The translations under genes and the position numbers were made by a program. Below are positions 34,258-42,998 of a DNA stretch of 64,000 nucleotides, piece by piece (the first letter of the stretch is position 1; the number at the start of each line of letters is the position of its first letter). Source of the stretch: Niabella beijingensis. Lineage in GTDB: Bacteria; Bacteroidota; Bacteroidia; Chitinophagales; Chitinophagaceae. The stretch is from the NCBI RefSeq assembly GCF_020034665.1, contig NZ_JAIQDI010000002.1, positions 2,170,001 through 2,234,000 on the forward strand. Reading direction: 5' to 3'. The notes below the pieces were generated by a model. It had not been told where the DNA came from and did no database searches. It was given only the letters and a program-made list of their open reading frames with translations.

Positions 34258-35319
34258 TTAGTTGGTCAGCAATCCTCTTCTTTCCGCCGTGTTTCCTTTA
34301 AACTTGTAAATGCATTTAAACGATACCGAAGGAATAAATTGAGTAGTAAAGAGCCTGGAGTCCAAATTTGAGATATCCGAAAACGGATACTTTTTATCAA
34401 TATATTGCTCCATATCACTTCTTAACACTTTCTGTTGGGTCAGATCATAAAATAACCCTACCTGAAATCCGCCTCCTAAATTGCCAAGCAGCCCTATTCC
34501 TCCGCTTAATCTGAAATTAAACTGCATGCCGCTTGGATTTACTTCCGCAAAATTGAAACCAATCGCTATTCCCCAATAGCCAGGCGCTCTGAACTTTTCT
34601 CCTGTTGCAACAGTGGAATCGCCTTCCTGAAATTTTCTGTATGAATAAAGCGGGTTCCAGGTTAGTAATAAACTGGCAACAAAAGATGGATTGTTGAGCC
34701 GTTCCCTTTTTAGCGTCGTATCATAAGGAGAAACATAATAATCATAAGTCTTTTTCATATTGAAATTTGGCCCCAGTCCGATCCCAACTCCAAAAGAATT
34801 TTCCAAAACATCTACAATTGATTTGGATTCAGCCGCTGTAACAGCACTTTTTGACGTAAGTCGCTCCAGAAGAAGGTCAAAATCATATTTGCAGTCCGAA
34901 ACGGAAAACCGGTTTTTAAATGCGTCCTCGAGCTCCCTGGAAAGAGCAGGAGAATTAACTTCAGCTAACTGATTATAGGACAATGTATCAATAAAATCCA
35001 CAGTTGCTGATTTAGCTTCGTCTTCAAATTTGCTGTTCTCCAGAATAGACGACTGACTGATGATTACATTTTTTTCCTTAAGTTTAGCGATCACCAGGCT
35101 ATCTTTTTTTGACTGCGAAAGTTTGTCCCAACTGAGTTTCGAAGAATCAATCACTATTGTCTGACTGGAAAACCCAAATAACTTAACAGTAAATTTGCCC
35201 AACGCGTTTTTTTCTGAAGTAAGATGATAGGTTCTCCCCGAGCAAAAAAAATCTGTTTGTGACTGACTGAAAGCACTTGATGAATAAAACACAGCAGCTA
35301 AGACGAAAATTTTTTTCAT
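34258..35319 (-). CDS. hypothetical outer-membrane-like protein
   Basis: A 353-aa protein with signal peptide (MKKIFVLAAVFYSSSAFSQ). The N-terminal half is helical and charged, while from about 165 alternating polar/aromatic segments with Gly turns (GVGIGLGPNFNMKK, YWGIAIGFNFAEVNPSG, FRLSGGIGLLGNLGGGFQVGLFYDL, FIPSVSFKCIYKF) look like outer-membrane beta strands, too few for a large porin. No family recognised. A sampled 60-base stretch has 22 G+C, lower than the neighbours, so the gene may be a recent arrival. It stands alone, convergent with the GH16 gene. Confidence 0.6.
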   Translation of the reverse strand: MKKIFVLAAVFYSSSAFSQSQTDFFCSGRTYHLTSEKNALGKFTVKLFGFSSQTIVIDSSKLSWDKLSQSKKDSLVIAKLKEKNVIISQSSILENSKFEDEAKSATVDFIDTLSYNQLAEVNSPALSRELEDAFKNRFSVSDCKYDFDLLLERLTSKSAVTAAESKSIVDVLENSFGVGIGLGPNFNMKKTYDYYVSPYDTTLKRERLNNPSFVASLLLTWNPLYSYRKFQEGDSTVATGEKFRAPGYWGIAIGFNFAEVNPSGMQFNFRLSGGIGLLGNLGGGFQVGLFYDLTQQKVLRSDMEQYIDKKYPFSDISNLDSRLFTTQFIPSVSFKCIYKFKGNTAERRGLLTN

Positions 35320-35663
35320 ATTCGTTTGTTTGGTTGTTTAGTGGACTGATAGTGGTTTGGTGGTATAAATATAAAACGAAAAGTATTATTTTCGAAATAT
35401 TCTATTCTAATTATTTTCCGCCCCCTAAGATGACGACTTACAAATCAGCAGCTGCCCCGGAAGCAACCCGAGATCGCGTTTCCTATTGCCTAGCTTTTCA
35501 AAGCGCCTTCAATGCGGAATCCACCAGGTTCAGGAGTAGCAACTTTGGGCCAGCCGTTCTCTCTGTTAGAGGCATTCCTTATCGCTTGTCGTGGTTGTTT
35601 TTACCCGCTTCTGCGGAAAAATCATTAACGCATTCCTGTTAACTTTACGGTACAATAAAACAA
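35320..35663 (+). other. intergenic region without recognisable feature
   Basis: 344 bp between the divergent outer-membrane-like gene and the GNAT gene. The first 90 bases are AT-rich and probably hold the promoter of the minus-strand gene. The rest has ordinary composition. A 70-codon plus-strand frame from 35430 is Ser/Arg-rich and lacks a ribosome site; I do not call it. Confidence 0.4.
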
Positions 35664-36179
35664 ATGGCCTCCATTGTAAAAGCAACAGAGCAGGAAGCAG
35701 CACTCATTGCCGCATTAGCAGCCCGTACCTTTATCGAATCGCATGGCAACAGTGCCCAAGCGGAAGACATCGATGCCTATATCGCAACCAGGTATCATCC
35801 GGATCTTCTGAAAAGGGAACTGGCAGACCCGGGCAACCTGTATCACCTGCTTTATTATGATAAACAGGTTGCGGGCTATTCTAAAATCATACTCAACCAG
35901 CCTTATCCTGGTAGCGACATAAAAGGGCTTACCAAACTGGAACGGCTTTACCTGCTAAGCACCTTCTATAACCAACACCTTGGACAGGTTTTATTTGATT
36001 TCAACATCCATCTTGCAAAAACAAACGGCCAGCAGGGCGTCTGGCTCTTTGTCTGGAAAGAGAACCTCCGGGCCATCCGGTTCTATAAAAAAAATGGCTT
36101 CCGCATCATCGGCAGTCACGATTTTGAAATTTCAAAAACACATTCCAATCCCAACCATCTCCTGTTACTCGAATTTTAA
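35664..36179 (+). CDS. GNAT family N-acetyltransferase
   Basis: 171-aa acetyl-CoA-dependent transferase. The acetyl-CoA binding region is seen in TKLERLYLLSTFYNQHLGQVLFDF (motif A, about 91-114), and motif B in VWLFVWKENLRAIRFYKKNGFRIIGSHDF (about 127-155), where the NxxAIRFYxKxGF pattern is the family hallmark. Relatives acetylate small molecules or protein termini; no substrate is indicated. Followed after about 120 bp by the NmrA-like gene on the same strand. Confidence 0.88.
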   Translation: MASIVKATEQEAALIAALAARTFIESHGNSAQAEDIDAYIATRYHPDLLKRELADPGNLYHLLYYDKQVAGYSKIILNQPYPGSDIKGLTKLERLYLLSTFYNQHLGQVLFDFNIHLAKTNGQQGVWLFVWKENLRAIRFYKKNGFRIIGSHDFEISKTHSNPNHLLLLEF

Positions 36180-36301
36180 AGCTGCAGCTTACTGCCCCTT
36201 CGCCAGCTGTATCCCGGCCGGATTTGGCTACAACAAACGCAGATACGACTACAACTGTTCTTTGACTGTTGCAGATTTTTGCAGCATCAAAAAACAACAC
36301 A

Positions 36302-37204
36302 ATGAAAATTATCGTTACCGGTTCATTAGGACACATCAGCAAACCGCTTACCCAATCATTGGTACAAAAAGGGCATTCGGTTACCGTTATCAGCAGCAGC
36401 CCGGAAAGAAGAGATGCTATTGAAGCAGCAGGCGCCGCACCTGCCATCGGCAATATGGAAGATGTCGACTTTCTCACAGCTGCCTTTACCGGCGCAGATC
36501 TTGTATATGCTATGGAGGCGCTGAATGCCGGCAGCTTCTTTAACCAGGAGCTTGATTTTATAGCTGCCAATACCAGAATTGCTGACAATTATAAAAATGC
36601 CATTGAGCAATCGGAAGTAAAACAGGTCGTGCATTTAAGCAGCATCGGTGCGCATATGAGCAGCGGCAACGGTATTCTTTCTTTTCACCACAACTCAGAA
36701 AAGATCCTGAATGAATTACCGGCCGATGTTTCCATTAAGTTCATGCGCCCCGTGGGGTTTTATTACAACATGTTTGCCTTTATACCCGGTATAAAAAAGC
36801 AGGGCACCATTGTACAAAATTATGGCGGCGATGAAAAAGAGCCCTGGGTCTCTCCTTTGGATATTGCAGCGGTTATCGCCGAAGAGATCGAACTTCCGTT
36901 TGAAGGAAGAACGGTACGGTATATCGCCAGTGATGAAGCCTCTCCCAATGAAGTGGCCGCAATACTGGGAGCAGCAACCGGCCGGCCTGATCTGGAATGG
37001 CGGGTGATCCCCGACGAACAGTTATTGCATAACCTGGTTGTTGCCGGAATGAACCCGCAGACGGCAAAAGGTTTTGTTGAAATGAATGCCGCCCGGCGCG
37101 GCGGCGTATTGTATGAGGATTACCAACGCAATAAACCGGTATTGGGCAATGTAAAGCTGAAGGATTTTGCGACCGAGTTTGCCGCCATTTATCGTCAGCA
37201 ATAA
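36302..37204 (+). CDS. NmrA-like NAD(P)-binding protein
   Basis: 300-aa atypical short-chain dehydrogenase. With the ATG at 36302 (the frame also has an upstream TTG at 36269) it starts MKIIVTGSLGHISKPLTQSL, a variant of the GxxGxxG dinucleotide loop. AIGNMEDVDFLTAAFTGADLVYAM (about 44-67) and VVHLSSIGAHMSSGNGI (about 106-122) match the NmrA/QOR2 group. The C-terminal half has YNMFAFIPGIKKQG and a helical substrate part. Such proteins sense redox state or reduce quinones and enones. An AraC-type regulator gene starts 13 bp after its stop, so the pair is probably one unit in which the regulator controls or reports on the enzyme. Confidence 0.85.
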   Translation: MKIIVTGSLGHISKPLTQSLVQKGHSVTVISSSPERRDAIEAAGAAPAIGNMEDVDFLTAAFTGADLVYAMEALNAGSFFNQELDFIAANTRIADNYKNAIEQSEVKQVVHLSSIGAHMSSGNGILSFHHNSEKILNELPADVSIKFMRPVGFYYNMFAFIPGIKKQGTIVQNYGGDEKEPWVSPLDIAAVIAEEIELPFEGRTVRYIASDEASPNEVAAILGAATGRPDLEWRVIPDEQLLHNLVVAGMNPQTAKGFVEMNAARRGGVLYEDYQRNKPVLGNVKLKDFATEFAAIYRQQ

Positions 37205-37217
37205 TTACATTTATAGT

Positions 37218-38135
37218 ATGAAAAAACAACCTCAACGGATCCGGACGATCACCGAGTTCCATGAATTCCGGAAGTTGCCCCGGCCGGAGCATCCGTTGAT
37301 CAGTGTGGTGGATTACAGTGCCATCAGCCACAGCCCCGGTAATAATACACTGAACTGGGTCATGGATTTTTATTCCATTTCCGTCAAACGGACCACCAAT
37401 GCCAAAATACGGTATGGCCAGCAGGCCTATGATTTTGACGAGGGGGTGATGTTCTTTATGGCGCCGGGCCAGGTGTTCAGCGTTACAATCGATGCAACAA
37501 CAACGCCACAGCATTCGGGGTGGATGCTGCTGATCCATCCCGATTTTTTCTGGAATACTTCGCTGGCGAAAAACATCAGGCGTTATCAATACTTTGATTA
37601 TTCAGTAAATGAGGCCCTGTTCCTTTCAGAAAAAGAAGAAACCGTCCTCAATAATATCATTGAAAACATCCGGCAGGAATACCATTCAACTATTGATGCT
37701 TTCAGTCAGAACATCATTATTGCCCAGATTGAAACCCTGCTGAGCTATGCAGAGCGGTTTTATCAACGCCAGTTCATCACCCGGAAGATCACCAACCACC
37801 AGGTTCTCGACCAGCTGGAAACCTTTATGGCAGCGTATTTCAGCAACGAGGAACTGATGGCAAAAGGCCTGCCCTCCGTTCAGCAGGTGGCGGCAGCACT
37901 AAACACATCCCCCGGATATCTGAGCGGGTTGCTGAAGGTACTGACAGGACAAAGCACCCAGCAATACATCCACGAAAAACTGATCGGCAAAGCGAAGGAA
38001 AAACTTTCCACCACCAGCCTGTCCGTAAGCGAGATCGCTTATGAACTGGGCTTTGAACATCCGCAATCATTCAGCAAGTTGTTCAAAGCCAAGACCCGTC
38101 TTTCGCCGCTGGAGTTCCGGAGAGCGTTTAATTAA
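37218..38135 (+). CDS. AraC family transcriptional regulator
   Basis: 305 aa from the ATG at 37218. The N-terminal 150 residues form a cupin-like sensor (VDYSAISHSPGNNTLNWVMDFYSISVKR, then EGVMFFMAPGQVFSV). The C-terminal approximately 100 residues hold the two helix-turn-helix units: VQQVAAALNTSPGYLSGLLKVLTGQSTQQYIHEKLIGKAKEKL and LSVSEIAYELGFEHPQSFSKLFKAKTRLSPLEFRR. Immediately follows the NmrA-like gene; convergent with the GH92 gene, whose stop is 10 bp away. Effector unknown. Confidence 0.9.
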   Translation: MKKQPQRIRTITEFHEFRKLPRPEHPLISVVDYSAISHSPGNNTLNWVMDFYSISVKRTTNAKIRYGQQAYDFDEGVMFFMAPGQVFSVTIDATTTPQHSGWMLLIHPDFFWNTSLAKNIRRYQYFDYSVNEALFLSEKEETVLNNIIENIRQEYHSTIDAFSQNIIIAQIETLLSYAERFYQRQFITRKITNHQVLDQLETFMAAYFSNEELMAKGLPSVQQVAAALNTSPGYLSGLLKVLTGQSTQQYIHEKLIGKAKEKLSTTSLSVSEIAYELGFEHPQSFSKLFKAKTRLSPLEFRRAFN

Positions 38136-38145
38136 TAAACAGCTT

Positions 38146-41100
38146 TTATTGTCCGGTGCCCCATGTCTTATTGGGGCGGCTTCCCATTTCCAGTTCCAGC
38201 GTACCGCCCTTAAGCAGTTCACTGGCGGGAAAACGGAACGAGTTCAGGATGCGGCCATTCAGGCGGGCCCGCTGTATGTATTTATTTTCCCGGGATGCGG
38301 CCGGGGCGCTGATCACAAACTGTTTCCCACGCCCGTACCGGTTGCCCAGGTCGATAACCACCTGTTTATACAACGGACTTGTTATTTCATAGTGCGGTAT
38401 TACATTACAACCGCCATCGGTCTGAAACAGTCCCAGGGCGGCCATTACAAACCAGCTGCTCATTTGTCCCTGGTCCTCATCACCCAGGTAAGCATCAGCC
38501 ACACCAAACCCATAATAACGATCAAGAATGGAACGGCTCCATTGCTGTGTTTGCCAGGGTTGCCCCGCCCAGTTGAACAGGAAAGCAAAATGCATGGATT
38601 GCTGGTTGCCCTGTACTACGGGAAAATCCCAGTACTGATCGCCGGGAGCATTGTACCGCCAGGGTTCGCTGGCCTTAAACCCTTTGGTCAGCCGGTCGGT
38701 AAAACGTCCTTTACCGATGGCCCGGATAAGGGCCGGTACATCCTGTGGCACAAAATAGGTGAGCTGCCAGGCATTTCCTTCCACATAATGATGATTGGCC
38801 CCGGATTTATACGGATCAAAATTCTTTTCCCATTCCCCGCTGCTATACCGCATACGTGCATAGCCGGTAACCGTATCGATCGCATGCTTCCACCAGTTAC
38901 CCCTTTCTTTAAACTGGGCTTCTTCGGGTTTGTGCAGGGCTTCAGCAAGCTGCCCGATCGTCCAGTTATCATAGGCATACTCCAGTGTATTGGAAAACCT
39001 TCCTTTATCGGCCGGCACATATTTATATTTCAGAAAGGCTTCGATATCCCTGTTGCCCGCAAATCCATTACCCACACGCTCGGGGCTGGCAGTAGCCGTT
39101 TTTACCACGGCCCTGAACAGGTCTTCCGTATCATAGTCCCTGATGCCCATCTGGTAGGCGCTTACCAGCAGCGGGATCTCATGCTCGCCCACCATCACCG
39201 GTATGTACTCCATTCCTGCCGGGCCTTTGGCCAGCCAGCCATTGGCATTAAACATCGCCAGTTGTGAGCGCACCCATTTGCCGGACCATTCCGGCGCTAC
39301 CAGGTTCCAGACCTGGTTCAGGTTCCAGAATGTATTCCAGAAAGCATCACAACCCAGGGCTGCGTCTTCCGGCGTTTTCAGCTGTTGTATTTTTTCAGTG
39401 GCATCCACCCAGCGTCCGTCCACATCACTGAATGTGTTCCTGCAGAAGCTGCGGTAGAGGTTGGTATAAAAGCGCATTTTCTCCCGGCTGTCGTCACTGG
39501 TGATGGTCACGCGGCGGAGCAGGTCGTTCCAGGTTTTAACGTTGTGTTGCCGTACGGCATTAAAATCCCAGCCGAATGGGGCACTGACCTCCTCCTGTAA
39601 ATTGCGCCGGGCGCCGGCTGCATCTACATAGGAAATGCCCGTGCGCACCTGTACCACAGGGTTTTCGTGCGTGTCGAACTCAACATAGCAACCCATCTGG
39701 TTTGGATGCGCCGCATCCAAACGGTTCTGGCCGGTTATCGTATCATTAACCCAGCCTCCTATTTTTTTTATCGGTTGATCGAATTCGATCCGGAAGTACA
39801 GGGTATAGTCCTGGTCTGCATCGGCAGACCAGACATTCTTGGACTGCTGAACACTGTATCCCTCAATTGTATGCGCGTCTATCTGTGTAAGAGACGCTTT
39901 CAGGATTTTGTAATCATATTCAGCCGGAATTTTCAGATCGATCATCACCCGGCCATCCTGCTGCTGCGGATAAGTATACCGTTGAAAACTGCAACGACTG
40001 GTTGACGTAAGCTCTGCTTTGATATTATAGGTAGTGAGATCCGCCTTGTAATACCCCAGCGGCGCTTCTTCAGTTGCTTTGTTGATAAACGAGCGGTATC
40101 CTGTTGAATCATATTTCAGTGCGGCCTCATCTCCCATTTTTATTTTCAACGGCCCGTTAACGGGCAGCATTCCCAGTCCGGCCATGGTCCACTCATGCAC
40201 ATGACTGAAGGTGCCGATGCTTTCATAGATCGGGTCGTATCCCGCCTGCCATCCTGCATTCTGGTTATCCGGACTCAGCTTTACCATGCTGAAGGGCATC
40301 CACGGGCCAGGCGCGATCATCCATCTTGAATGTGCAGTACCCAGGAACGTGTTTACGTAATCCGAAGGCTGTACCAGCGGCAGCGGGCTGCGGACTACCG
40401 TACCCGAAGCGACCTCTTTGCCATCGGCAATAACAGTATACTTGCTTTCAACGGAGGCCGTGACGGCTTCCATTGGAGCCTCCAGTACCGCAGGTCCGGC
40501 TTCCAGCTTTTTATTGAAAATAGTTTTACCATCCAGTTTCACCTGCAGCAATGGAGTGCCGTCCGTATGCGCCACGTTGATCAGCAGCGGCTGTACCGCA
40601 GCATTCAATTGCCAGGGTGCCGCTTTCACATCACGGACAAGTACTGTGGTTGGTACGGGGTTCAGCACAGTCTTTGTGCTGCCTTCCAGGCGGATATCAT
40701 CAAACACCATCCAGGATCCTTCCAGGCTGGTCAGCTGTATCTCATTAATTCCGGTTTTCAAACCTGTTGTATCCAGCGGGATCGTAAGGGTGTGATGCAG
40801 CGCATTATCATTCTTCCCCGTCAATGCAGCTTCATCAGCACCCGGAGGCAGGCGAAAATTATAAGAGCGGCCATTGACCGTGATCTTTAAATAAGGCGGT
40901 AGCTTTACATGCGTATGCAGCACATCCACAATCAAGACACCGGCCTTGTCAGCGTCCACCGACTTCAGGTCAAATAATATATTCAACACCTGGGTACGGA
41001 TACCTGCTGTAGGCCCCGTGCCTCCCCAGCCGTCTGCCGGGCCTGGCAATACATAGGGCCAGTCCCGGCGCGGATCCGAACGCCCGACGATGAATTGCCG

Positions 41101-41283
41101 GTTCTCCCACCCGAAGTCCTCTTTCAGGAAGTCCGCATAGCGGTCCGGGGCCAGGGCAAATTCCGCCGCACTGTTATCTTTTTTTCCGATGCTCCAGATA
41201 ACGCGCTCCTGGGCGCTGCAAAAAAATGTCATCCCCGCAAAGCAACCGGCCAGTAATATTTTCCAAAAGACGTTCTTATTCAT
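38146..41283 (-). CDS. GH92 family alpha-mannosidase with N-terminal beta domain
   Basis: Calcium-dependent exo-alpha-mannosidase family acting on alpha-linked mannose. About 1045 aa from the ATG at 41283, chosen because it gives a signal peptide (MNKNVFWKILLAGCFAGMTFFCSAQ); another ATG lies six codons upstream. Residues about 25-210 resemble a carbohydrate-binding beta-sandwich like the third domain of PL4 lyases (NILFDLKSVD..., MVFDDIRLEG). GH92 proper starts near 305 (YVNTFLGTAHSRWMIAPGPWMP, SPDNQNAGWQAGYDP), with FWNTFWNLNQVWNL and, near 935, GDEDQGQMSSWFVMAALG, matching the GNEDxGQMSAW block that includes the base Asp. At least 280 residues longer than the second GH92. Last gene of the locus. 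Confidence 0.92.
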   Translation of the reverse strand: MNKNVFWKILLAGCFAGMTFFCSAQERVIWSIGKKDNSAAEFALAPDRYADFLKEDFGWENRQFIVGRSDPRRDWPYVLPGPADGWGGTGPTAGIRTQVLNILFDLKSVDADKAGVLIVDVLHTHVKLPPYLKITVNGRSYNFRLPPGADEAALTGKNDNALHHTLTIPLDTTGLKTGINEIQLTSLEGSWMVFDDIRLEGSTKTVLNPVPTTVLVRDVKAAPWQLNAAVQPLLINVAHTDGTPLLQVKLDGKTIFNKKLEAGPAVLEAPMEAVTASVESKYTVIADGKEVASGTVVRSPLPLVQPSDYVNTFLGTAHSRWMIAPGPWMPFSMVKLSPDNQNAGWQAGYDPIYESIGTFSHVHEWTMAGLGMLPVNGPLKIKMGDEAALKYDSTGYRSFINKATEEAPLGYYKADLTTYNIKAELTSTSRCSFQRYTYPQQQDGRVMIDLKIPAEYDYKILKASLTQIDAHTIEGYSVQQSKNVWSADADQDYTLYFRIEFDQPIKKIGGWVNDTITGQNRLDAAHPNQMGCYVEFDTHENPVVQVRTGISYVDAAGARRNLQEEVSAPFGWDFNAVRQHNVKTWNDLLRRVTITSDDSREKMRFYTNLYRSFCRNTFSDVDGRWVDATEKIQQLKTPEDAALGCDAFWNTFWNLNQVWNLVAPEWSGKWVRSQLAMFNANGWLAKGPAGMEYIPVMVGEHEIPLLVSAYQMGIRDYDTEDLFRAVVKTATASPERVGNGFAGNRDIEAFLKYKYVPADKGRFSNTLEYAYDNWTIGQLAEALHKPEEAQFKERGNWWKHAIDTVTGYARMRYSSGEWEKNFDPYKSGANHHYVEGNAWQLTYFVPQDVPALIRAIGKGRFTDRLTKGFKASEPWRYNAPGDQYWDFPVVQGNQQSMHFAFLFNWAGQPWQTQQWSRSILDRYYGFGVADAYLGDEDQGQMSSWFVMAALGLFQTDGGCNVIPHYEITSPLYKQVVIDLGNRYGRGKQFVISAPAASRENKYIQRARLNGRILNSFRFPASELLKGGTLELEMGSRPNKTWGTGQ

Positions 41284-41584
41284 AAGATCATTTATTATCA
41301 TCTACCGCACAGGACGGCGCTAAAAATATGCCAACCATTACGGCGTTTAGGTTTATTAGATTTCTTACCTGCACAACATCCGGTTCATTTATATGCGAAC
41401 TTAATGCTCTTCATTTCTTAATGGTTTAAAAAACTTCAGCCTTTAAGATCTTTTTAAAAAACCGCTCACTACATGTCTGTCATTTTATTTGCAGATCGCA
41501 CCGGTCTTCCCTGATCTGTAAAGATACCACACAAGGTTTTCCGATGATCGTTCATATCATCCATTTCTTTTTACCATCAATCGG
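41284..41584 (-). other. intergenic region upstream of the long GH92 gene
   Basis: 301 bp, AT-rich, between the metalloprotease gene and the long GH92 gene on the same strand. I see no terminator, operator copy or clear TAnnTTTG box on the minus strand. The length suggests the last GH92 may have a separate promoter. Confidence 0.35.
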
Positions 41585-42784
41585 CTATAGTTCAGGATTA
41601 TTTATATAATCGTTCCACAACTGATCAACGGTTTTTCCGGTCTCCGTCACCCAAAACTGATCGGTGTAATTACCCGAACGCATAAGTGTGTCCAGCTTTT
41701 TTACAAGTCCTTGCTGCATGTGATGCTCCATCCAAAGAAAGAATCGGGCTGCTGTCCCATATCCCTTCGTATAAGATTCACCGGCAACCGGCGGTTTAAG
41801 AGACCAGTTGGCTGCGGCATTATCAATGCCGTATACGTGACGGACATAATCAGCAATCCCTTCTGATACCCATCCCGGGCCCGAAGGATAGTTTTGAACA
41901 AGGTGCATAATTTCATGTGTAACAATATCAATATCCTGCGTGTGATTCATGATGTAATCCGTTCCATAATACACATACCCATGTTCCGGATGGGCGGCTG
42001 CTATGCCCGGATAACCGGGGTCTGCTTTAAAATAAACGGTCTTTATTGCGTTTGGATTAAATGCCTCCATCAATTTCGGATAGTTGGTAAAAAATACATT
42101 TTTAAATGCCTGTTTATGCTGTGCATTGAGCCCCTGTGCTGTCTCATCTACAAAAATCAGGGTAAGTCCGTTCTGCCGGGTTGTATCAATTCGGGAAGGA
42201 GGCCCTTCTACCTGTGCAGCCGGAGGAACCGAAAACAACCGCCACTCGCCTACTTCAAGAAAATGATCCCAACGTGTTTCCGATATCGCCCAGCGATAAT
42301 ATTTATAACTGCCGGTGTTGATAAAATCATATCTTTTGGTAGCTTTGCGTGCCCAGAAGTCTTCTACGGACCGCCGGTTCAATACTACCCAATTGACGCC
42401 ATCATTAGAAGCCTTTACCGTCCAGTCTTTCGGGTCCCTTTGGTTATATATATCGCCGACAGTAACACTATACGCGGCTACCTGCCGGGGCTCGGGAAAT
42501 GTCATCTGTACAAAAAAATCGGAAGTATGTTCCGTTAGAAATTGTGTATTGATATCGCCGTCAATCATCTTCAGCGACCCTTCAGCACTTCCGGCACCGT
42601 TTACATTTTCGGTACTAACAGACAGCTGTCCATACAAAGTAATATCGGTTTCGGTGACCACCTCCGTTGAATCGGTTGTTTCGTTATCAACGGGCAGCGC
42701 CATTTCCGTTTTTTTACATCCCAGGTACAGCAACCCTGGTAATAATAGTACAGCAGCCAGTTTGCAACATTTCAAGATTAACAT
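41585..42784 (-). CDS. basic secretory protein-like metalloprotease with discoidin-type domain, lipoprotein
   Basis: 399 aa. Lipoprotein signal with Cys23 (LLYLGCKK). Residues about 55-190 look like an F5/8 type C (discoidin) carbohydrate-binding domain (SLKMIDGDINTQFLTE, VKASNDGVNWVVLN, RWAISETRWDHFLEVGEWRLF). The C-terminal half (about 200-399) matches the plant-type basic secretory protein family, with zinc-binding HEIMH at 290-294 and GWVSEGIADYVRHVYG following, where the Glu of SEG may be the third ligand. Such proteins are predicted peptidases. Sitting between glycosidase genes in this locus, it may cut or bind the protein part of a glycoprotein substrate (inference). 214 bp downstream of the six-hairpin gene. 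Confidence 0.8.
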   Translation of the reverse strand: MLILKCCKLAAVLLLPGLLYLGCKKTEMALPVDNETTDSTEVVTETDITLYGQLSVSTENVNGAGSAEGSLKMIDGDINTQFLTEHTSDFFVQMTFPEPRQVAAYSVTVGDIYNQRDPKDWTVKASNDGVNWVVLNRRSVEDFWARKATKRYDFINTGSYKYYRWAISETRWDHFLEVGEWRLFSVPPAAQVEGPPSRIDTTRQNGLTLIFVDETAQGLNAQHKQAFKNVFFTNYPKLMEAFNPNAIKTVYFKADPGYPGIAAAHPEHGYVYYGTDYIMNHTQDIDIVTHEIMHLVQNYPSGPGWVSEGIADYVRHVYGIDNAAANWSLKPPVAGESYTKGYGTAARFFLWMEHHMQQGLVKKLDTLMRSGNYTDQFWVTETGKTVDQLWNDYINNPEL

Positions 42785-42998
42785 AGTGTATTTGTTTTAG
42801 GGTAAATAATGCAACTATTGTTCATCCATTGTTCCTGAACGCGATATTTCCGGGTTTTTAAGCCCGTTGCAATAAACCTGTTTTTCACAGCCGTTCCACC
42901 TGCATCATCTGTAAAAAAACGTTTCCCGGGAAGGCACAAACCTGTATATAATATTCAGGGCCTCATTATTGCCTGCTACCTGGCTTCCGGTCATTTGT

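Noticed and set aside
35430..35642. 70-codon plus-strand frame before the GNAT gene
   Set aside because: Ser/Arg-rich, no ribosome site, no recognisable fold.
38041..39267. 408-codon plus-strand frame
   Set aside because: It is antisense to the GH92 gene, lacks a domain pattern, and has the residue mix of a shadow frame. The same holds for the long frames at 17260-18024, 14581-15189 and 32314-33219.
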